Source: Gonium pectorale
Lineage: Eukaryota; Chlorophyta; Chlorophyceae; Chlamydomonadales; Volvocaceae
DNA: 12,976 bases
Direction: 5' to 3'
Assembly: GCA_001584585.1 (NCBI GenBank)
Contig: LSYV01000389.1
Span: forward strand, 1 to 12,976
The notes below the pieces were generated by a model. That model was given only the letters and a program-made list of their open reading frames with translations, did no database searches and was not told the DNA's origin. A program made the translations under genes and the position numbers. Shown here in pieces: positions 1-7,989 of this stretch (the stretch's first letter is position 1; every line of letters starts with the position of its first letter).

Positions 1-49
1 ACCTCCCAGCTGACCCGTGGGACGGCGGGACGTCTCCCAGCCTCCCAAG

Positions 50-60
50 CACTCTGGGAA
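50..60. other. Candidate left terminus of the element (CACTCTGGGAA)
   Basis: The bases from 50 begin CACTCTGGGAA, a CACT-type start as in CACTA-superfamily inverted repeats. They sit at the change from GC-rich DNA (1-49) to the AT-rich repeat array. No convincing inverted partner occurs elsewhere in the window: the best match, CCAGAGTG near 11738, is only eight bases and lies inside another gene. Position and composition are suggestive; identity as a terminal repeat is unproven. Confidence 0.2.
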
Positions 61-375
61 AAGATCTTGTTCGTTATTTTAAATGACTTCGTTACACACT
101 TCATTCGCCTCTTCGTTTATTTGTCACTCCCAATAATGAACACCAACGGCTGCTAATGAACCAAAAGTTGCATGACGTCATAACAAACTAATGGAATGAA
201 CTGGATTTCATGTTCGTTTGCAAAACGAAGGGTCATTACAGAATGAATAGCCCGTTACACAATAACGAATAGTAATTTAAAGTTCGTTTCTATATTTGCA
301 CCTCGATTTCATAACGAAGTGATATGAAACAAAATGGGTCCGTTCCCTACCTTAATGACCCATGGGACTATTCTC
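61..375. repeat. Array of TTCRTT hexamers in both orientations (candidate transposon subterminal repeats)
   Basis: About fourteen copies of TTCGTT or TTCATT, or their complements AACGAA and AATGAA, lie in roughly 310 bases. Examples start near 70, 88, 99, 111, 135, 155, 195, 213, 224, 242, 263, 282 and 313. Longer shared words include GTTCGTTT (twice), CGTTACAC (twice), TAATGAAC-like words (three) and the inverted pair GGGTCATTA at 230-238 and TAATGACCC at 353-361. The stretch is AT-rich, unlike the GC-rich 1-60. CACTA-type elements are known to carry dense short motifs in both orientations just inside their ends as transposase binding sites, and this array lies about 670 bases past the transposase stop. 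That role is inferred. Confidence 0.6.
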
Positions 376-1042
376 GTTTGTGCTTATAAAAACTTAGAAT
401 TTTCCATAACCGCTGTGCTTCTTACTTTGGACTCAACTGTAAAACAGACATGAACAGGTATCCATTCACTACTGCTGTTACAAGGATGCACACAAGCAAG
501 CACACACACTCACTTCACATGGGCAGTCCTACTAGTGCTGCACGTAAAATGAAGAGGGCAGTACGCAGTGGTGCCTGTTACGACATAATTATCATTTAAC
601 GATGAAAAGCAAAACGACACCTCACACCATGCCAAGAGGCTCGACCAAGTTCCAGGCTACGCACAAGCAACGCAGATGAACCCCTGCCCTCGCACATCTC
701 CCAACCTCCAGCAGGAGCATCCAGAGCAACCCTTGCATGTATGCATTGATGATGAGGAAAGAATTGGCCAACTGCCAATTGTTGCAATGGCTGCTTACTT
801 CGTAATCAAGATAGATAGGTGGTGGATCGAATGGCAATAATCAAGCAGCACGCATATGAAGCAAGTAGTTATCAGTTCTCATGCATCACAATTAACATGA
901 ACATAGCATGCATCTTGCATGCATAAGCATTGCCATTTGAACTTGCATGTTGTCCAGGTGTACACAAATTTGCATGCACGACGGAAGGATACATAAAGAA
1001 TGGCACAAGCATAGCATAGGTCTATGCGTCAGGTCATCTTCA
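376..1042. other. Downstream and 3' untranslated region of the transposase gene
   Basis: No open frame here resembles a protein. The stretch 880-980 is rich in TGCATG words (for example near 906, 914, 943 and 970), and similar words recur near 733 and 1795. They may be chance, or sequence elements of the transcript 3' end. No clear polyadenylation signal could be chosen with confidence. Confidence 0.4.
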
Positions 1043-2688
1043 TCAATGGTCACGGTCAGTGAGGTGCTCATACGGCATGAAGTACATAGTGCCCATCCTA
1101 TGGCCATCCGGACAGGCACAACATAGCTTCCGAGATAATGCATCTGGGAGCAGGCCGTAGTTGGCCCAAAATCTATCTTTCTCTGCTGCCCTCCGGCTAT
1201 TTGGCGTGTTAGCCCCACACAATTTTTCAGCAGCAGTCTTACGCTCCTTCGCAGATAGATTCTGGCTGCTATGGGCCACATCCATATCAACAACAAACAT
1301 CCGCGCATTGGAGCGTGTGGCATCCGTAAGATACAAGTCACACACTGCAAAGCATACGAACACTCCCTCCTCAAGGAATGATGGAATGCGGACAAAGTAC
1401 TTGATGAATGCAACGTACGTGAAAGAGCCCATCTCAACTTTTGCCCAGCAAGATGTACGGACCCTGGAGCGTCCGTACAAGTCACTGTGATATCGCTCCT
1501 TGTCTACCTCAGCTCGTGCAAACAACCTCACTTGCGGCTTTTCTTCCTTATCGCCATATACAACAGAAGCCACGCGCTGGTTGTGAAGCTTCCTAGTGCC
1601 GCTGATGTAGCCTGAGATGCGATAGGGATAGTCTTGGGCCAGGACAGTGATGGCCTCCACGATTTCAGACGCGACCAATGCAGACTCTTCTTGAACCTGC
1701 AGCGGACACGGCAGTAATGAAAGATTGGTCTACATCAAATTTTTCGAGATAAAGAAAGCGACAGCCCACGCATACACCAGTGAGGCGGGCTCCATGCATG
1801 CATCAACATGGTGCTTGCAAGGACGAAGTTGTTACGCCATAGACGTGTGGTTGCGAGAATGAAGTCATTTACGCTGCAGCCATGTGCTTGCAAGGACGAA
1901 GTCATTTACACTATAGACATGTGCTTGCAGGGACGAAGTCATTCACACCAGTCAACAACGCACGAAGTCCATCATGAAACAAAGCAGATAGATCTACTCA
2001 CATCAGCACTGTCGCTTGAGAACAGTTGCACTGGCTTGCCCAGCAACAGGACTCCTGCTTGCACCTGGTCGTACTTAGCTGCATCAAGATAGTCGTGCTT
2101 CTTAGTCTTGACCATTCGGGCAAGTTGGGCTGTGCAAGTCAGGTCAGGATCCCCTTCTGCCATAGAGTCAGAAAAGCGCATGATAAGAAGGCGCTGGGAA
2201 TAAACCTTCTCAGGAGCCTGGGTGACGAGTCTACCGCCATCACTCTTGCAGGCCTGCATTACACGCTCAACCGGAAGGTCATTCATGCTGGAAGCTGCGC
2301 CCAAGTGATGCTCCTGCTCTCGCAGCCTGATATGGACGATCGAGAACATTAACTGTGTTAGGGGAAATCCCATGCTATCACAAGCGATGCAGTGTTGCCG
2401 CATAACTTACCAGCAGACGCTGATGTGGAGGTTCGTACTGAACAAATGGTCCGCAACCTTCAGCTCCTCAAGCTTCTTCGCATACCTGACAAGGGTATTG
2501 TGAGCATTGACTGATGCTTCAAGGAAAGCATCCCGGGTCTCATCAGGTGGCCTGGGTTTGAAGAAATGGTCCACTATGTCCACCAGCATGCTCCACAAGC
2601 TACGAAGGCTAGGTTCTAACACCTCGCCCATGAAGATATAGGCAGAGAAGGTCCGCACGAAATGGAGCCACTCTTCGATAGTCCAACC
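1043..2688 (-). other. C-terminal tnp2-associated region of the transposase (exons 8-10)
   Basis: Exon 8 (2688-2411) encodes GWTIEEWLHFVRTF and a long helical segment, matching the x-x-EW-x-x-F helix after the tnp2 core in CACTA transposases. Exon 9 (2326-2002) carries HHLGAASSMNDLPVERVMQ, where the Glu of the E-R pair (about residue 991) is the candidate third catalytic acid. Exon 10 (1696-1043) encodes the terminal 217 residues, including a segment ending SFTYVAFIKYFVRI that resembles the beta-rich C-terminal domain found behind tnp2 in many CACTA proteins. The stop is TGA at 1045-1043. All joins are phase-consistent (0, 2, 0), and the frame has no internal stops. Confidence 0.75.
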
Positions 2689-5600
2689 CTTCCTGCTTAA
2701 GGAGTGCGCCAGGAGGCAGGGGAACAAGCATTAGGGAGGGGGGTATTACCTTATTTGGCAGGCTAGAGTATAGCATAAGATCGCCCTTGCATAAGCATGC
2801 CAATCGGCTCATTACCCATCTAGCTCCCCTGCGTGACTTGACCCACCAGTACTTAACAATGTCCTTGTATGGCCGCCCAAAGTCTGAAGTGACACTGAGG
2901 GATGCTGCACGGCCCTGAATGATCTTTCGATCTTTGGAGGACACCACCAGATGCTTGTCAGGGGCTTTCGCGCGAATACCCTTGTGCTTGCGGAACATGT
3001 ACTTCACCAGGGCAAATGCAACACCATGCAGTAAAGCGTGCGCAATAGGGATAGGGAACAGCAGCTGCAGATTGACATAGTAAAGAGCTGCAAAAGGGTT
3101 TGCTGCCTGGCAAGCGTACTGTGTAGTCAGGTACTTGAAGGTCTTCTGGGTCATGTCGCCCTCACACAGCTGCTTGCGGGCCGTCTCCATCTGGATGCCG
3201 CGCTCTTTCTGGTCAGAATGGCTGAGCCTGACGAGTGGGTCTCCAACACAGACCTTGGCGTTTTCGAGCCTGTTGGCGGGCGGGAGGGAGGGAGGGCAGG
3301 ATATGGGCTGGTGGGCAGGATATGGGCGGGCGCGCGCAGGCGGGCGACCCAGCTCAAGATAGAGGGGGTTACTAAGGGGTTACGTCCCTGCAGTTTAGTT
3401 CGGCGTCGACCACCACCATAGCCCCCAATGCGGCCCAGAATTCTCTCTGGGGTCTCTCGGCTCCTGACCCACCCAGCCCTCCGACCCGCTGACTACCGTT
3501 GCCTCACCTACAAGCACCGGGAAAGCGAGCCGCGCCAGGCGGAGCGGCGGGAAGGGGCACAGCGAGGAATGTCAATGTCGAGAAACGTAGCACAAATGCG
3601 ACGAATGACAGAGCAGGACCCTGTGACCTAAGTGGGCTACGGTGGTGGCGCAGAAACGAGCTATACAGCAGCAGGCATAGTAGCAGGGAGGCAGCAACAG
3701 TGCGCATGGGGGGGGGTACGGCAGTACGGCTGTGCGTGCGCTGTCGTGAAAGTCCGGGGATGTGTATGTGTGCGTGTGTGTGGCCATCTCCGGCCAGACA
3801 CTGGCCTGGGGCACTACCCTAGCTAGCTACCCGCCCCAACGCCAGACCATCGCAACTCCGTGAGGCGATGAGTGTGGGGACCGCTGTGCCCCCTTGCTCA
3901 TACCCAAAGGGACAGCATGCGGCCCTAATCAACTGCAGCTGCCCTGCAAACCCGCCGCAGTGCTGCTCTGTGTGTGTGTATGGAACTCCATTTTTCATGA
4001 TACGGTGGCTAAACGAATACGTTATGCCTTGTAAGCAAAGGAAAACATAAACTTTACCTTTGAACCATGTCCTGCATGACTGGTGCCGCGTAGCCAAGGT
4101 ACCTCACAGTAACCGTCCCAGTTGCCTCATCATCCTCATCATCGTCAGCAGTGTAATTGCGACGGCCGGTGCCCTGGAAGATGCAGTACGAACAGGATCC
4201 AACCTTGGATCCAACGCCGTTGAAGCATCCAACCTTGATGCGGGCAGGAGTGTCTGCAAGAATCACTCCCAGGAAGACACGGTGAATGTATTCTCGCTGC
4301 ACCTGCTCATTGGTAACTGGGTTGGTGAATGTTTCGGTCACCTTCATACCGTCGACCGCCAGGCGCTGCAAGTCAGCAATGATGGGCTCAAGGTATGGAG
4401 CAAGATACTCTGGCTGCTTCGGACCTGGGATGATAGCAATGACGGCATAGTTCCAGGTCTTGCCCTTATCACGCTGATCAATATCAGCACAGCGAATGAA
4501 GACAATTCCGAAGGTGTGCGCTGAGGAGTTATATGGGGTGATCCAGTCAATCCCTATGTCCCAAAGCGAATTGTCACGATCGAAGATGGCACCCTTGGTA
4601 ATCTCTGCAAGCCGTTTCGCCTCAGGCCCTGGGAACAGGTGTACCCAGAAAAGGTTGTCATGGCATTCATGTGTCTCGACACTGTGCCACACCCTCCATA
4701 CCTTGCCAAAACGATGGCCATGTGTCCCTGTGCTTGCCGCGCTGTGCCATTGGTTCCGAATCACGTCCTCTATCCCGAAATAGATCATCCAGTTGTGGGG
4801 CTTCAGGATGCGGTTTCCTGTGGGTGGCAAAAAGTGCAAGTCTAATAAGAAGACAGACCGAGGTAGTAAGGGCTCCGCTTAACCTACCATTGCACGGGTG
4901 CAGTGCAGGCAGGGTGCATTCAGGCAGGCAAAGGAAGGCAAACGGACATTCCCGCAGTCATCGGTAGCTAGGTGCCATCTCTTGCAACGAGCCACACCAA
5001 CATGCCAACGGCGGGCTAACCAGCCTAGATAGTACGTAAGCCATGCCCGGGTACTACACAATCCCTGCTCACCTCCCACGTGCAGGCGGTCATATCGGGC
5101 CTGCTTGCACTTGGGGCAGCACTCGTTGGTCGAGGCTGCTGCCTCTGATGACCACTTCCCAAACACGTGGCCCATGCAGTGCTTCCGGCCACACACATGC
5201 CACTCGAATTCCTTCCAGTAGGGGGCCCCAATCAGCTTGACGATCATGTAAAGAGACGTCGGGAGTGTATTATTTTGGGGCATGCCTGCCTTTGTCCAAC
5301 ACAGCATCGACTCAAGTTGCTCACGCCGCGGCCCGTGATTGTGTATATGGCCCATTAGGCCCAGCAGTACTTCTCGCAGCGTGTAGGGACACTGGGATAC
5401 GATGTTACCGTAAAGATCCCTGACCGTCCACACAGGCTTAGACAGATGCCCTTTGTAGAACTTGAAGGTCTTGGGGTTGCCAACAGGTGCATCTCCACAT
5501 CCACATGGGCATCTTTCCAGGCGAAGGTACTGATCAGAAGGAATCTCAGGTGGCTCTTCTTCATCGAGCTCCATCTCAAGGTAGTGTAGCGCGTACGATG

Positions 5601-7222
5601 TGGCAAATGAATCTGAGAGGCCGTTCAGGACACGGAAGGAAGGCACGGGTAAGACATAGCTAGCAGAGAAGTCACGGTGAACAGTACACAAAAGTGGCTG
5701 CAGTTACTGAAGTAAGCTCATGAAGGTCGTGGCTGGTCTGGTAATCAGGAGTATCATGAGCGTGCATGCCACGGATGCAGTCAGGCAGGGGCTGGCAGGA
5801 CGAACGAAGCAGGATGGAAGAAGTCAACAAACCCATGTTCGCCCTACCCTTATCTGCCCCACGTGTCCTAACACAAACTTGTTCCCCCATAATCCACGGT
5901 TTTGCACCAAGCTATAAGCGCTTCATACCTTCAACATCGCCACTGACCCCACTGATAAGATGTGGCAAGTCAAAGTCGTGATGCTGCTGCAGCCCCGACA
6001 CTTCACAATCATGATCCTCGTCATCATCTTGGTTTTCGTCGCTCGTTTCATCGCCACTTTCAGATTCTTGATCCTGATTACGGCACGGTCCGCAAGGCAA
6101 AGACGCAGGGGCGGGTCAGCGAAGCAAGGATGCAGGGGTGGCACGGAGCTGGGTGTCAGGCGCAGTTACAATGGGGACTGCGGGGTCGACCGGCTGCAAC
6201 ATGGACAGCGGCTCATTGAGCTGGTTCAGTGTCCGTAGCTTCACTGCCAACAGCACCTTAGATGGTGCTGGTGAAGTTAATGGCAGTGGGTGGCAGCGGT
6301 GCTGTGTGGGTGCTGGAGATGCTGCACAATGCGCTGAATAATGCACAAGTGGGCGCGGCGCTGCTGCGCTGTGTAAGGGTCCGAGTGGACGCGATGGGCA
6401 TGAGTGGGGGCGACGCGTGTGGGGCATGGAGGCTCAAGCGAGAATAGCACAAGGCATGCGCATGAAGGGGCGTGGTGTGGCGGCGGGAACGAGGACTTGT
6501 ATGTATGTGGTGGTGAGCCCATGAACGCACCATGCAGGGGTCACTTGCCATAAGGCGTGTTCTTAAGCTTCCCTACCTGGGGCATGGCGAGCTCAGTTAT
6601 CTTGGGAAAAGGAGACACAGCAGCAGCAGGTGTTTGTGAGCTGTGACCGCCAGTAGCAGTTGTATCCGTTTCAGGTGTCACAGCAGTGTCAAGTGTAGTA
6701 CGAGGGGTCGGCGTAGGTGTTGAAAAGTTGGGCTGGGGGACTGGGGGTAGGTCTGCCGCAACCACGCTGCCGTCTGGACTGCAGATCGTTGAGGGGGTAA
6801 CTGCGTCCAATGTCTGCAGGTTGGGAACAGTTCCTGGAGTAGACCGCAGTCCTCGAACGTCTGCACCAAACACATGGCAGTGATAACGAGGGGTTAAAAT
6901 GTGGTGCTGGAAGAAGAGAAGCATTTCCCAGTTTCGGGCACAGGCGTCACGATTAAGGTCACGAACTGTGTACTCATCCTGCTGACCACAAGTGAAAGAA
7001 CATTGAGTATCACCCTCCAGCATACCAACCTTGCAAGTTTCGATGAAGCGCAGTGTCACTGCCGCCGCCATCACTACTACTCTCCTCTTGTTTCCCAAGA
7101 ACGTGAGTCGCCAGGTGATCCTTTGCACGTTTTGGCCGATCGAACCACTTGTTGCATATTAAGCATTTCCAGGAGCCTGCCCCTTTCTTGAAGTGGCTCT
7201 TCCAGTCGTCGTCGGCTTCCAT
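1043..7222 (-). CDS. tnp2-type CACTA/EnSpm transposase, about 1296 aa, ten exons, apparently intact
   Basis: Predicted DDE-type cut-and-paste transposase that would bind element ends and move the DNA in the nucleus. My exon model on the minus strand is 7222-7030, 6965-6577, 6256-6170, 6073-5929, 5612-5073, 4817-4058, 3269-2750, 2688-2411, 2326-2002, 1696-1043. All introns are GT-AG, every phase matches, and the joined length is 3891 nt with one terminal TGA. Order of parts: C2H2/BED-like finger (residues 20-40), Pro/Thr-rich linker, acidic block (224-271), Cys-rich region (C412, C417, C437, C440), then the tnp2 core. The core has GIDW with D542, IPGPKQP at 581-587, ADTPARIKVGCF with D640, and a CSYC pair at 660/663. 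Candidate third acid is E991 in PVERV. These blocks match the known tnp2 pattern (D-G-x-D-W, I-P-G-P-K-x-P, D-x-P-A-x-K). The start is the ATG just before the finger. Exon 3, the start of exon 5 and the AAG acceptor of exon 8 are the least certain. Family call is strong; exact joins need cDNA. Confidence 0.85.
1808..1955. repeat. Four-copy 37-bp tandem repeat inside a transposase intron
   Basis: Copies run 1808-1844, 1845-1881, 1882-1918 and 1919-1955. Each carries a version of TGCTTGCAAGGACGAAGTCA; copies 3 and 4 are the most alike and copy 2 has diverged most. A partial fifth copy (ACGAAGTCCATCA) may follow near 1961. The array sits wholly in the 305-nt intron between exons 9 and 10 (1697-2001). 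The core ACGAAGTCATTTA at 1896-1908 is the exact reverse complement of bases 80-92 in the left-end repeat array. Confidence 0.8.
3270..4057 (-). other. Unusually long transposase intron (788 nt) with low-complexity tracts
   Basis: The donor CAAAG|GTAAAG at 4057 and the acceptor CCAACAG at 3270 join exons 6 and 7 in phase 2. The other introns in this gene are 61-320 nt. This intron holds a GT-rich stretch (about 3759-3783), a run of nine or more G near 3708, and G-rich tandem repeats at 3278-3350. Its middle (3420-3620) is GC-rich. No protein or RNA gene is recognised inside; short open frames on either strand lack family motifs. An old insertion is possible, but no terminal repeats were seen. 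Confidence 0.6.
3278..3327 (+). repeat. G-run cluster and 15-bp direct repeat beside a splice acceptor
   Basis: Five GGG runs separated by single bases occupy 3278-3296, a strong potential G-quadruplex on the plus strand, which is the template for the minus-strand transposase gene. A 15-bp word, GGGCAGGATATGGGC, occurs at 3294-3308 and again at 3313-3327. On the coding strand the same bases form the C/T-rich tract just before the acceptor at 3270, so the run may simply serve as the polypyrimidine tract of exon 7. Confidence 0.7.
4058..5612 (-). other. Catalytic tnp2 core of the transposase (exons 5 and 6)
   Basis: Two exons, 5612-5073 and 4817-4058, are joined by a 255-nt phase-1 intron whose donor (GAG|GTGAGC) and acceptor (CCACCCACAG) are near consensus. 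The first carries the segment LPTSLYMIVKLIGAP and then the Cys pairs HVCGRKHC and CCPKCKQARY, which match the conserved region before the catalytic core in tnp2 proteins. The second carries the first catalytic Asp (GIDW, D542), the I-P-G-P-K-x-P loop, and the second Asp in ADTPARIKVGCF (D640), followed by GSCSYC. An acidic loop (ADDDEDDEATG) follows. This is the best-supported coding stretch of the gene. Confidence 0.9.
5929..6256 (-). other. Exons 3 and 4 of the transposase gene: acidic linker (tentative)
   Basis: Exon 4 (6073-5929) encodes 48 residues rich in Asp and Glu (for example DETSDENQDDDEDHD), a typical flexible acidic block before the catalytic part. Exon 3 (6256-6170, 29 residues) is inferred. 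The same frame is open from 6427 but meets a TGA at 6116-6118, so a 96-nt intron from GTAACT at 6169 to the CAG at 6074 is proposed to remove it. Both ends are phase 0. The exon 3 acceptor (ATCTAAG at 6257) is only one of several possible choices. If the intron is not real, the TGA would break the gene here. Confidence 0.45.
6257..6576 (-). other. Transposase intron between exons 2 and 3 (tentative)
   Basis: The donor CCCCAG|GTAGGG at 6576 is clear and phase 0. The acceptor is uncertain; ATCTAAG at 6257 keeps the frame. On the plus strand the interval is G-rich with short GGTGCTG-like words and no recognisable gene. Confidence 0.4.
7030..7222 (-). other. Exon 1 of the transposase gene: C2H2/BED-like zinc finger
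   Basis: The exon encodes 64 residues starting MEADDDWKSHF. It contains a finger of form C-x2-C-x12-H-x3-H (C20, C23, H36, H40) preceded by Trp18 and with a basic stretch RPKRAK between the pairs. Spacing and aromatic residues fit a BED or classical C2H2 DNA-binding finger, expected to contact the transposon ends or target DNA. A Ser/Gly/Glu-rich tail follows. The chosen donor, CAAG|GTTGGT, is phase 1 and joins a phase-1 acceptor at 6966 over a 64-nt intron. The frame stays open across the intron start in another frame, so this join is probable rather than proven. Confidence 0.75.
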
Positions 7223-7416
7223 TGCTTCGTGGTAAAGCAATAGATAAAGAAAAAAGAGCGTTTTCAGCTTACGTATGTATCCCATGGAGTGACTTTGAGT
7301 GTCTTAAAGAGAGAAGCAATACCTGGCTGGCCGGCGCCAGTTCTCACCCTATGTACTGCATTCTTTGATTTATCTCCGTACAATAAGCGTAAGGAAAGCA
7401 GAGAGCCTTGCAGAAC

Positions 7417-7605
7417 TCATAGATTCCTTACATGGCCTGGTTGGACAGAGCTAAGCTTCACCTGTCGAACCACATACGTTGTTGGGAGCGGTGCTTTGCA
7501 AACCAAATTCATAATACCAAATGTACGTGCATTGATAAACTGAACAAATTCAGGGCCAGCCAAAACACTGGTGGGCTCCTTTGACGTTAGGAGCTTGCTG
7601 TGCAC
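7417..7605 (-). other. Exon-like coding stretch of unknown origin
   Basis: The minus strand reads about 60 residues including SVLAGPEFVQFIN and then LPTTYVVRQVKLSS. The layout (a short P-x-F-x-x-F-I segment followed by an L-P-T/S segment) loosely recalls the N-terminal part of hAT-type transposases, but no catalytic part follows. Possible donors are CGACAG|GTGAAG near 7459 and CAT|GTAAGG near 7435. It lies upstream of the transposase start on the same strand, so it could be an untranslated or extra upstream exon of that gene, or a relic of another element. It is not a confident gene. Confidence 0.25.
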
Positions 7606-7611
7606 GGCTTT

Positions 7612-7989
7612 AGCGTTGAAGTTCGGAGTAGTATATATCTGGTCTCGGGATTTTTGCTACCCGTCAAATAAAGCCCGGGACTTCGGTGGTCTTCGCTTCC
7701 ATGTCGCATGTCGCGGTTCGCCTCCGTGAGGAGCTCGAAGCAGCATACCAGCTACCAGTTCGTCATTGACGGCTACAAGTGTCTGGTGATTGATTTGTTC
7801 GTCAAGCACACGTCTAACTTTGTGCGCTATATCAACTCCACACATGGCACGTGAGGAACCTATCTACGAGTCGCGTGGTTTGGACCTGCCATGGCCTTGA
7901 TTACCTCCAAAAACATCAAGCCTGGTGCGGAGTTGCTGCTGGATGGACTACGCCTGGAGCAGGCAGTGACTGCTGCTAATAGCAATTGA
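7612..7989 (+). pseudogene. Degenerate SET-domain (protein lysine methyltransferase-like) pseudogene
   Basis: SET-domain blocks appear in order on the plus strand but in different frames. SVEVRSSIY is at about 7612. GIFATRQIKPGTSVVFASM, the usual start of a SET domain, is one frame away. SYQFVIDGYKCLVIDLF and then NFVRYINSTHG follow, in the position of the R-F-I-N-H-S block. After the in-frame TGA at 7852-7854 comes AMALITSKNIKPGAELLLD, the I-K-P-G-E-E-L block, ending at TGA 7987-7989. At least two frameshifts and one stop are needed, and the catalytic NHSC and final D-Y-G are altered, so no working enzyme is expected. No introns that would repair the frame are evident. Its orientation opposes both flanking genes, so it looks like an older, independent insertion or captured host fragment. 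Confidence 0.75.

Noticed and set aside
467..471. CACTA pentamer as a transposon end
   Set aside because: A five-base word occurs often by chance, and this one lies inside the downstream region, to the gene side of the repeat array rather than at its outer edge.
892..1485. Minus-strand open frame of 197 codons overlapping the last transposase exon
   Set aside because: It lies in another frame of exon 10, which continues the tnp2 reading frame with a matching acceptor; the alternative frame is Cys/Met-rich and has no motif.
2609..2749. Open frame continuing past the exon 7 donor into the next intron and exon
   Set aside because: Read-through gives a Pro/Leu-rich tail in the wrong frame. Splicing at AAG|GTAATA to the acceptor at 2689 restores the GWTIEEW block expected in tnp2 proteins.
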